DNA of 5,128 bases, from contig PASO01000054.1 of the NCBI GenBank assembly GCA_002712135.1, positions 1,167-6,294 of the forward strand, written 5' to 3'. Below are positions 1-5,128 of the stretch, in pieces. Positions within the stretch are counted from its first letter, which is position 1; each line of letters starts with the position of its first letter. The translations under genes and the position numbers were made by a program. The notes below the pieces were generated by a model. That model ran no database searches, was not told the DNA's origin, and saw only the letters and a list, made by a program, of their open reading frames with translations. Source of the DNA: Gammaproteobacteria bacterium (GTDB taxonomy: Bacteria; Pseudomonadota; Gammaproteobacteria; Pseudomonadales; Azotimanducaceae).

Positions 1-963
1 CATAGAGAGAATATTCTTGCCCTTGAAAACTGGTTATCCTGTCAGATTATTGGGCAGGAAAAACTAGTTAATCGCCTATTAATAGCGCTACTGGCAGATG
101 GTCATCTGCTGGTAGAAGGTGCACCCGGTCTTGCTAAGACCAAAGCCATTAAAACCCTGGCAGAAGGTATAGAAGGAGACTTCCATCGTATTCAGTTCAC
201 CCCAGACCTTCTACCATCGGATATTACAGGAACAGAGATTTATCGCGCCCAGGAAGGCACTTTCGAATTCCAGCAAGGACCCATCTTCCATAACCTGATT
301 CTTGCAGATGAGATCAACCGGGCGCCAGCAAAAGTACAGTCTGCACTCTTGGAAGGCATGGGCGAACGTCAGGTAAGTTTCGGCAGGCAAACCTTCACAT
401 TGCCGGACCTTTTCCTAGTGATGGCAACCCAGAATCCTATTGAGCAGGAAGGTACCTATCCGCTGCCAGAAGCTCAGCTAGATCGTTTTATGATGCAAGT
501 GAACATCGACTATCCTGATGCCTCGTCAGAACATACCATCTTGCAGCTAGTGCGCGGCGAAGCAATGACCAACAGCATTAACGAAAGCCAAAGGCCCCCG
601 CAGGTTAGCCAGCAGACCATCTTTGACGCACGCCAAGAAATGCTACATTTGCATATGGCACCGGTGGTGGAAGACTATATAGTAGAACTAACCATGGCGA
701 CGAGAACGCCAGAAGCTTACGGAGAGGACCTCGCTATCTGGCTCGACTTCGGAGCATCACCCAGAGGCACAATCGCTCTTGATCTTTGTGCTAGAGCTAA
801 TGCATTTCTGTTGGGTAAAGATTTTGTAAGTCCCAATGATGTCCAGGCCGTGCTACATGACTGCTTTCGCCATCGCATTATCGTTAGTTTTGAAGCCGAG
901 GCAACTGGTGTCACGCCTGACCAGGTGCTGGACACCGTATTGCAACGTGTCGCCGCCACCTGA
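1..963 (+). CDS. moxR: MoxR-family AAA+ ATPase (5' partial)
   Basis: Cytoplasmic AAA+ ATPase of the MoxR family, thought to act as a chaperone that remodels or activates VWA-domain partner proteins. The frame is open from base 1, and 320 residues are visible before the TGA at 961-963. The first visible residues (HRENILALENWL...IIGQE) match the region shortly after the start in relatives, so probably only about ten residues are missing. Visible motifs, numbered from the window edge, are Walker A GAPGLAKT (40-47), Walker B LILADE (99-104) followed by INRAP, sensor 1 ATQNP with Asn145 and then IEQEGTYPLPEAQLDRF, and GASPRG (251-256) in the lid with the sensor-2 Arg. All key ATPase residues are present, so the protein should be active. 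It is followed after 17 nt by the DUF58 gene, its usual partner. The Met at 349 lies downstream of both Walker motifs and is not the start. The family call is certain; the specific substrate is unknown. Confidence 0.97.
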   Translation, partial: HRENILALENWLSCQIIGQEKLVNRLLIALLADGHLLVEGAPGLAKTKAIKTLAEGIEGDFHRIQFTPDLLPSDITGTEIYRAQEGTFEFQQGPIFHNLILADEINRAPAKVQSALLEGMGERQVSFGRQTFTLPDLFLVMATQNPIEQEGTYPLPEAQLDRFMMQVNIDYPDASSEHTILQLVRGEAMTNSINESQRPPQVSQQTIFDARQEMLHLHMAPVVEDYIVELTMATRTPEAYGEDLAIWLDFGASPRGTIALDLCARANAFLLGKDFVSPNDVQAVLHDCFRHRIIVSFEAEATGVTPDQVLDTVLQRVAAT

Positions 964-968
964 ACCTC

Positions 969-978
969 GGGGCGGGAG
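969..978 (+). promoter_or_regulatory. G-rich ribosome binding region before the DUF58 gene
   Basis: The 17-nt moxR/DUF58 gap contains GGGGCGGGAG. The better Shine-Dalgarno match, GGGAG (974-978), sits only 2 nt before ATG 981, which is unusually close. The GGGG at 969-972 is 8 nt away and is a more normal distance. The site supports the start only moderately. Confidence 0.45.
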
Positions 979-980
979 CA

Positions 981-1952
981 ATGGCACAGTCAAGCAAGAC
1001 AACTCAAGGCTTCAAGCTGGAAGGTGGCGCGCACACTGACATTCGCGAACTGATTCAGTTGCGCTATGCAGCACGAGAGCTGGACGCGCTTGATTCAGAT
1101 ACCACGCGTAATCCCCTCTCAGGATTGCTGACCTCTAAGTTTCGTGGCCGCGGCATCGACTTCGCTGAAGTAAGAATCTATCAACCGGGTGATGACGTCA
1201 GAACGATTGACTGGCGAGTTACCGCACGCACGCAAACACCCCACACGAAGTTGTTCCAGGAAGAAAAAGAGCGGCCCGTACTCATTCTGGCCGATCAATC
1301 GATCTCAATGTATTTCGGTTCCAAACAGGCTTTCAAGTCGGTACTGGCAGCAGAATGTGCCGCGCTGCTGGCCTGGACTGCGCTGGAACGAGGCGATCGA
1401 GTGGGCGGCATCGTATTCTCTGAACAGGGTCACCGGGAGGTACGTCCACGTCGCAGCAAAACATCGGTACTCCGCCTGCTGCACGAGATTGACGACTACA
1501 ACAAAGCATTGTCCAAAAAAGCATTGCTTAAACAACCCAATAGCGGCACGCAGACATACCTGGCAGATGCCCTGCGCAACGTGCGTCGAGTGGCCAAACA
1601 CGGCAGCACTATTGTGATCATCTCGGACTTTCTGACCCTCAATGACGAGGCCAGGATTCACCTAAGTCAGCTGGCGCGCCACGACGAAGTGATCGGCGTA
1701 CATATCTCGGACCTCCTCGAAAAAGAACTACCAAGACCGGATCTATATACCATCACCGATGGCGTTGCGAGATCGCGAATCAATACCTCGGTGCGTCGTC
1801 ACCGCAGGGACTACGAACAACGCTATGAGGATCAACTTGATGGCGTTAGAGCAGCTTTCGCCCGGGTCAAATCTCCTCTGGTGGAAGTTTCAACGGACCA
1901 GGCGTTGGTAAGCCAGATATCCACCCGATTCACTGAAAGTGGGCAACGCTGA
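981..1952 (+). CDS. DUF58 domain protein (VWA-like MoxR partner)
   Basis: A 323-residue protein of the DUF58 family, almost always encoded next to moxR. It carries the DUF58 signature F61-AEVRIYQPGDDVRTIDWRVTAR-83 followed by P87, K90 and FQEE. A VWA-like fold follows, with a metal-site motif DQSISM (Asp105, Ser107, Ser109). A second acidic strand, IVIISDF, ends at Asp216-Phe217. I see no signal peptide or transmembrane segment, so it is predicted to be cytoplasmic, where it could meet MoxR. The length is normal for the family. ATG 981 is chosen because no in-frame ATG or GTG lies between it and the conserved region, and it follows the moxR stop closely. The TGA shares its last base with the next start, implying translational coupling. 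The biochemical function is unknown; a role as a MoxR client or adaptor is inferred from conserved gene order. Confidence 0.95.
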   Translation: MAQSSKTTQGFKLEGGAHTDIRELIQLRYAARELDALDSDTTRNPLSGLLTSKFRGRGIDFAEVRIYQPGDDVRTIDWRVTARTQTPHTKLFQEEKERPVLILADQSISMYFGSKQAFKSVLAAECAALLAWTALERGDRVGGIVFSEQGHREVRPRRSKTSVLRLLHEIDDYNKALSKKALLKQPNSGTQTYLADALRNVRRVAKHGSTIVIISDFLTLNDEARIHLSQLARHDEVIGVHISDLLEKELPRPDLYTITDGVARSRINTSVRRHRRDYEQRYEDQLDGVRAAFARVKSPLVEVSTDQALVSQISTRFTESGQR

Positions 1953-2500
1953 TGGCACAAGCACCGAACATGCCCCCAGGAATGTCCGGGGCCAGCCAAA
2001 TGCCCCAGGGCGGCATGGCGATGGATCCGCTAGCGGAACTGCGTGACATCCATATCCCAGGTCTCCTCGAAGTATGGCCGCCAGCAATTGGCTGGTGGTT
2101 TCTGCTCGCCCTGTTCATGATCCTGGCATGCCTCGCTGTTTACTGGTTATACCGACGCTGCCGCAGTAACCGTTATCGCCGAGAGGCCATCCGGGAACTC
2201 AGAAAACTCCGCGAAGACTATCAACAACACGGTGAAGACAGCATCTATATCAATGAGCTCCAATCGCTACTGAAGCGCGTCGCACTAACGCGTTTTCCGC
2301 GCGAAGACGTGGCAAACCTGACTGGCGAGTCCTGGGTCGCGTTCCTGGATCACAGTTCACGCACTCATGAATTCTCCGTGGGCAAGGGTCAAAGTCTAAT
2401 CGATAGCATCTATCGCAAGGAACCCGAAGTGGATGTTGCCGCGCTGCATGAGCTCAGCAAACGCTGGATCAAGTGCCACCGGCTGGAGCTTGCGGTATGA
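1952..2500 (+). CDS. DUF4381 domain membrane protein of the Bat/MoxR operon
   Basis: A 182-residue protein recognised as DUF4381 by the N-terminal motif DPLAELRDIHIPGLLEVWPPAIGWW (25-49), its gene position between DUF58 and batA, and its size. One transmembrane helix is visible at about 48-67, followed by a strongly basic stretch (YRRCRSNRYRREAIRELRKLRE). The C-terminal part is therefore predicted to be cytoplasmic, with a short N-terminus outside. The C-terminal half is helical and soluble, with the conserved-looking segment LLKRVALTRFPREDVANLTGESWVAFLD. The ATG at 1952 overlaps the DUF58 stop as TGATG, which suggests coupling; upstream AAAGTGGG is a weak ribosome site. The first 24 residues are Met/Pro/Gly/Gln-rich and unlike the rest. 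In-frame ATGs at 2015 and 2021, preceded by AGGG, would give a shorter protein beginning just before the DUF4381 motif. The function is unknown; it may link the cytoplasmic and membrane VWA proteins. Confidence 0.92.
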   Translation: MAQAPNMPPGMSGASQMPQGGMAMDPLAELRDIHIPGLLEVWPPAIGWWFLLALFMILACLAVYWLYRRCRSNRYRREAIRELRKLREDYQQHGEDSIYINELQSLLKRVALTRFPREDVANLTGESWVAFLDHSSRTHEFSVGKGQSLIDSIYRKEPEVDVAALHELSKRWIKCHRLELAV

Positions 2501-2505
2501 CCGCC

Positions 2506-2510
2506 GGGAG
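2506..2510 (+). promoter_or_regulatory. Shine-Dalgarno that sets the batA start
   Basis: GGGAG lies 6 nt before ATG 2517, in the short gap after the DUF4381 stop. It decides between this start and an in-frame ATG at 2433 inside the upstream gene. Starting at 2517 also places the first membrane helix (INFLWPWAVAFLPLPLLVYF) at the N-terminus, as in other BatA proteins. Confidence 0.75.
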
Positions 2511-2516
2511 CTACCT

Positions 2517-3569
2517 ATGATCAATTTCCTTTGGCCCTGGGCAGTGGCTTTCCTGCCCTTACCGCTCCTGGTGTACTTTCTCGTTCCGGCTGCCAGTCGG
2601 ACCGACGCGGCACTGCAAGTTCCATTCTATGTTGTAGCGTCTCACTATGAAGGCGACAGCTCGTTCAATCAGCGTCGAACGCTGCTACGCAGAATCATCC
2701 TCATGCTGATGTGGCTATGCCTGATTCTTGCTGCAACACGACCGCAATACATTGGCGACCCCATCGAGCTACCTACCAGTGGTCGAGACCTTCTACTGGC
2801 GGTCGATATCTCTGGTTCTATGGGTTACGAAGATATGGAATTGGCAGGCCGCACCGTCACGCGACTCATGGTGGTTAAAGATGTAGTCGGTGAGTTCGTG
2901 GCACGCCGCAAGGGAGACCGGCTGGGACTCATACTCTTTGGCAGCCAGGCCTACCTGCAAACACCGCTTACCTTCGACCGGTTTACGGTCAGGTCACTCC
3001 TTCAGGAAACACCACTCGGCATCGCTGGGCAGAAAACCGCCATCGGCGATGCAATTGGTTTAGCCGTCAAGCGACTGCAGGATCGTCCTGCGGAGAACCG
3101 GGTGCTCGTTCTGCTAACCGATGGTGTAAACACTGTCGGCGAAGTAGAACCATTGCAGGCGGCCAAACTCGCTGCTCAGGAAGGTATACGCATCTATACT
3201 ATTGGTTTTGGGGCGGAAGAACTGGTCGTTCCGGGTTTCTTTTCCAACCGCCGAATAAACCCCTCGGCAGAACTCGACAGCGAAACTCTGACTGAGATTG
3301 CACAACTCACTGGCGGCATCTTCCAACGTGCCCGCAGCTCGGGCGAACTAAAACAGATATACGCGGCTCTGGACAAACTTGAACCCATCGAACAGGACCA
3401 TGAAATTTATCGGCCTGTGAAGTCGCTGTATTACTGGCCACTCATGCTGGTCACACTGCTCAGTCTTCTCTATGCCGCAATGCACCCCATGCTTACAAGC
3501 TGGCTGGTCGCCGGTATGGCCGAGCTTAGAGAAAGACGACATAAACAGGCGGAGGCCGTTGACGCGTGA
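2517..3569 (+). CDS. batA: BatA-like membrane protein with von Willebrand factor A domain
   Basis: A 350-residue inner-membrane protein of the BatA family. Its order is a first helix at about 4-23, a basic loop (NQRRTLLRR, 51-59), a second helix at about 60-74, a VWA domain at about 90-285, and a third helix at about 304-321 with a short basic tail. The metal-ion-dependent adhesion site is complete: DISGSM (Asp97, Ser99, Ser101), Thr174 in QKTAIGDA, and Asp202 in LLTDG. The segment NRRINPSAELDSETLTEIAQLTGG (244-267) is typical of BatA. By the positive-inside rule, the basic loop and the C-terminal tail (ELRERRHKQ) are cytoplasmic and the VWA domain is periplasmic. In-frame translation from 2433 is possible, but the start at 2517 has the better ribosome site and family length. 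The GTGA overlap with the next gene suggests coupled production with BatB, its likely partner. The cluster is linked to stress tolerance in some bacteria; the ligand is unknown. Confidence 0.95.
   Translation: MINFLWPWAVAFLPLPLLVYFLVPAASRTDAALQVPFYVVASHYEGDSSFNQRRTLLRRIILMLMWLCLILAATRPQYIGDPIELPTSGRDLLLAVDISGSMGYEDMELAGRTVTRLMVVKDVVGEFVARRKGDRLGLILFGSQAYLQTPLTFDRFTVRSLLQETPLGIAGQKTAIGDAIGLAVKRLQDRPAENRVLVLLTDGVNTVGEVEPLQAAKLAAQEGIRIYTIGFGAEELVVPGFFSNRRINPSAELDSETLTEIAQLTGGIFQRARSSGELKQIYAALDKLEPIEQDHEIYRPVKSLYYWPLMLVTLLSLLYAAMHPMLTSWLVAGMAELRERRHKQAEAVDA
3551..3555 (+). promoter_or_regulatory. Shine-Dalgarno for the GTG start of batB-TPR
   Basis: GGAGG inside the end of batA lies 10 nt before the GTG at 3566. 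It supports this GTG, which overlaps the batA stop as GTGA. I found no ATG in this frame before the first membrane helix; the first in-frame Met is inside the VWA domain. Confidence 0.7.
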
Positions 3570-5128
3570 TTGAGCAGATCCTTACTGACTTTCACTTTCT
3601 CCGACCGGAATGGTTCTACGCGGTTATCCCGGCACTGATCCTGTACCTATTGCTCAAATATCGACAAAGCACCAGCAGCAACTGGGAGAAAGCGATCGAT
3701 GCATTGCTATTGCCGCACCTACTAGATAATCCTGATGGGGAAATAAGCAAGAGTCCGCTTAATCTGGTGTTCGTGGCATGGTTGCTCGCCATCGTGGCGC
3801 TCGCCGGTCCCGTCTGGCAAAAGACCGACCAACCGGTGCACCAGCGCGAAGATGCACTGGTTATCTTATTCGACCTCACGAAATCGATGTACGCTGATGA
3901 CGTCAAACCAACACGACTGGTCCGCGCACGACGAAAACTGCAGGATCTTCTCAACATGCGCAATGAAGGCGTCACCGGGCTTATAGTTTTCGCAGGTGAT
4001 GCGCATGTGGTATCGCCATTAACAGACGACACTGCCACTATCAGTTCTATGATTCCTGCCATTACCCCCAATATCATGCCAGCCACGGGCAGCCAGATTG
4101 CACCAGCGCTGGAGCGCGCCGTCACCCTGTTTGAAGATGCCGGCGTTGCGAGCGGGCGCATTCTCATTATCACCGATGAAATCCGTGACGTTGCCGAAGC
4201 TCAGTCCGTCGCTCGATCCCATCGCTTTTCTTATCCCGTATCAGTTATGTCCGTCGGTACCAGCGATGGCGCACCTATCCCACTGACCCTAGGCTCACCT
4301 GACTCAGGGTTTGTTAAAGACCGTAGCGGCAACCTGGTCATTGCGAAAGTGGAAGTCAGCGAACTGCAAGACTTTGCTACCGTCGCGGGTGGTCGCTTTA
4401 CACCCATGACATTGACGGATGAAGACATCGAATATCTGATTGCACCTGACCCGCTACTGATCAATGAGGAGTTTCGTACGCTGGAACGTGACTTCGATAT
4501 CTGGCACGAAGAAGGCCCCTGGTTGCTACTGCTATTGCTACCCCTAGCAAGCCTAGCATTCCGACGCGGCTGGGTTTGGAGCATTATTCTGCTGTGCGCG
4601 CTACCGGCGCCACAAAGCTATGCCCTGGAGTGGGCCGACCTGTGGCAGACCAAAGACCAACAGGGCCTCACGGCTCTACAGCAAGGTGATGCCGAACGAG
4701 CGTCGACGTTATTCGAAAGCCCCGACTGGAAAGGTTCTGCGCTTTATCGTGGGCAAAAATTCCAGGACGCAGCTAGCGAATTTGCCAACATTGAGACCAC
4801 GGATGGTCGATATAATCTAGGCAATGCTTTCGCCAAACAGGGTCGGTTAGAAGAAGCCATTGAGGCATACGATGAAGCACTTGCCATGGATCCTGACAAT
4901 GAGGACGCCGCATTTAACAAGAAACTGGTAGAAGACCTGCGGCAACAACAGCAGCAACAAAGCCAGGATCAGGAGAACGAGCAGGATCAGGAGAACCAGC
5001 AGGACCAACACAATCAGCAAAATGCTGAAAGTGAGGAGCAGGAAAGCGACCAACAAGAGCAACAGGAGCAACAAGAGCAACAGGAGCAACAAGAGCAACA
5101 AGAGCAACAAGAGCAACAGGAACAACAA
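3566..5128 (+). CDS. batB: BatB-like VWA protein fused to a TPR domain with Gln/Glu-rich tail (3' partial)
   Basis: The frame is open for 521 codons from GTG 3566 to the window edge, with no stop. The order is helix 1 (about 17-31), helix 2 (about 66-82), VWA domain (about 95-290), helix 3 (about 318-332), a basic RRG turn, helix 4 (about 336-347), a TPR region (about 365-450), then a Gln/Glu/Asp-rich tail from 460. The metal site reads DLTKSM (Asp103, Thr105, Ser107), Thr174 in ATGSQ and Asp204 in IITDE, so Thr replaces the usual first Ser. The best TPR unit is RYNLGNAFAKQGRLEEAIEA and the following YDEALAMDPDNEDA (415-448). This corresponds to BatB and BatC joined in one chain, a known arrangement in Proteobacteria. 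The charge pattern places the VWA domain and the TPR tail in the periplasm. It probably works with BatA, whose stop it overlaps by 4 nt. The symbol is by homology; the C-terminus is missing, so tail length is unknown. Confidence 0.93.
   Translation, partial: MIEQILTDFHFLRPEWFYAVIPALILYLLLKYRQSTSSNWEKAIDALLLPHLLDNPDGEISKSPLNLVFVAWLLAIVALAGPVWQKTDQPVHQREDALVILFDLTKSMYADDVKPTRLVRARRKLQDLLNMRNEGVTGLIVFAGDAHVVSPLTDDTATISSMIPAITPNIMPATGSQIAPALERAVTLFEDAGVASGRILIITDEIRDVAEAQSVARSHRFSYPVSVMSVGTSDGAPIPLTLGSPDSGFVKDRSGNLVIAKVEVSELQDFATVAGGRFTPMTLTDEDIEYLIAPDPLLINEEFRTLERDFDIWHEEGPWLLLLLLPLASLAFRRGWVWSIILLCALPAPQSYALEWADLWQTKDQQGLTALQQGDAERASTLFESPDWKGSALYRGQKFQDAASEFANIETTDGRYNLGNAFAKQGRLEEAIEAYDEALAMDPDNEDAAFNKKLVEDLRQQQQQQSQDQENEQDQENQQDQHNQQNAESEEQESDQQEQQEQQEQQEQQEQQEQQEQQEQQ
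4562..4624 (+). other. Signal-peptide-like segment at the VWA/TPR junction of BatB-TPR
   Basis: Residues 333-353 of the fused protein have the plan of a secretion signal: basic RRG, a hydrophobic core (WVWSIILLCAL), a Pro-containing end region, and a small-x-small motif SYA (351-353) before LEW. It can act as the fourth membrane helix. It may be a remnant of the signal peptide of a once separate BatC, and might be cut by signal peptidase. No in-frame start codon lies at its beginning, so independent translation of the TPR part is unlikely. That the protein is cut is inference only. Confidence 0.45.
4964..5017 (+). repeat. Three degenerate 18-bp tandem units in the batB-TPR tail
   Basis: Three consecutive in-frame 18-bp units begin at 4964, 4982 and 5000. 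They encode QDQENE, QDQENQ and QDQHNQ. Units 1 and 2 agree at 17 of 18 bases; unit 3 agrees with unit 2 at 13 of 18. The pattern suggests an older in-frame duplication within the low-complexity tail. The unit length preserves the reading frame. Confidence 0.8.
5051..5128 (+). repeat. 9-bp tandem repeat coding Gln-Gln-Glu, cut by the window edge
   Basis: Eight consecutive copies of CAA-CAR-GAR plus two further Gln codons encode (QQE)8-QQ. Copies differ only at third positions: CAG replaces CAA in copies 2, 4 and 8, and GAA replaces GAG in copy 8. The array continues to the last base, so its full length is unknown. The unit is a multiple of three, so copy-number change would alter tail length without breaking the frame. 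The region has no T on this strand. Confidence 0.9.

Noticed and set aside
349..351. Internal ATG as a moxR start
   Set aside because: The frame is open to the window edge and encodes Walker A, Walker B and the conserved N-terminal region upstream.
2433..2516. Upstream in-frame ATG extending batA by 28 residues
   Set aside because: It lies within the DUF4381 gene, gives an unrelated polar extension before the first membrane helix, and the ATG at 2517 has a good Shine-Dalgarno.
3616..4173. 185-residue antisense open frame
   Set aside because: It lies fully inside the VWA-coding part of batB-TPR, is Ser/Arg-rich with no recognisable domain, and the sense strand carries intact MIDAS motifs.
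4231..4584. 117-residue antisense open frame
   Set aside because: It is Ser-rich without recognisable motifs and is a shadow of the conserved end of the BatB VWA domain and helix 3.
4592..4600. Cys344 in the junction helix as a lipoprotein lipidation site
   Set aside because: The preceding residues I-L-L do not fit a lipobox (a small residue is expected just before Cys), and the segment is internal to the protein.
4847..5128. Antisense open frame starting with a long poly-leucine stretch, resembling a membrane protein
   Set aside because: It is the reverse complement of the Gln/Glu-rich repeat and TPR of batB-TPR; CAA/CAG/GAG read backwards gives Leu codons. The sense frame has clear domain homology.

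Overview
The window lies inside a single operon, all on the + strand. The gene order is moxR (AAA+ ATPase), a DUF58 gene, a DUF4381 gene, batA, and a fused batB-TPR gene. This is the 'Bat' (Bacteroides aerotolerance-like) MoxR/von Willebrand factor A (VWA) cluster in the arrangement usual for Proteobacteria, especially Gammaproteobacteria. Base composition looks moderate. The protein sequences (MoxR motifs, the DUF4381 'PLAELRDIHIP' motif, the RRGW junction and TPR of the last gene) match gammaproteobacterial members as I remember them. I cannot name a genus.

Layout. Positions 1-963 encode MoxR; its frame is open at the left edge, so only a short N-terminal stretch is missing. After 17 nt comes the DUF58 gene (981-1952). 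Its stop codon overlaps the DUF4381 start by one base (TGATG; 1952-2500). After 16 nt carrying a good Shine-Dalgarno comes batA (2517-3569). The batB-TPR gene starts at a GTG that overlaps the batA stop (GTGA, from 3566) and runs off the right edge at 5128. There is no gap long enough for another gene, and I saw no promoter or terminator. The true operon start and the expected batD gene should lie outside the window.

How the parts work together. In this family MoxR is a cytoplasmic AAA+ chaperone thought to act on VWA-domain partners. The DUF58 protein (soluble VWA-like), the single-pass DUF4381 protein, and the membrane-anchored BatA and BatB form the likely inner-membrane assembly. The BatB C-terminal TPR and Gln/Glu-rich tail is predicted to lie in the periplasm. 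The literature links such clusters to envelope or oxidative stress tolerance, but the biochemical role is not settled.

I do not see a new system here. The points worth a second look are in the last gene: a tandem 9-bp repeat coding for Gln-Gln-Glu that reaches the window edge, an older 18-bp repeat before it, a signal-peptide-like segment at the VWA/TPR junction, and a Thr in place of the first MIDAS Ser. The Met/Pro/Gly-rich leader of the DUF4381 protein is also notable.
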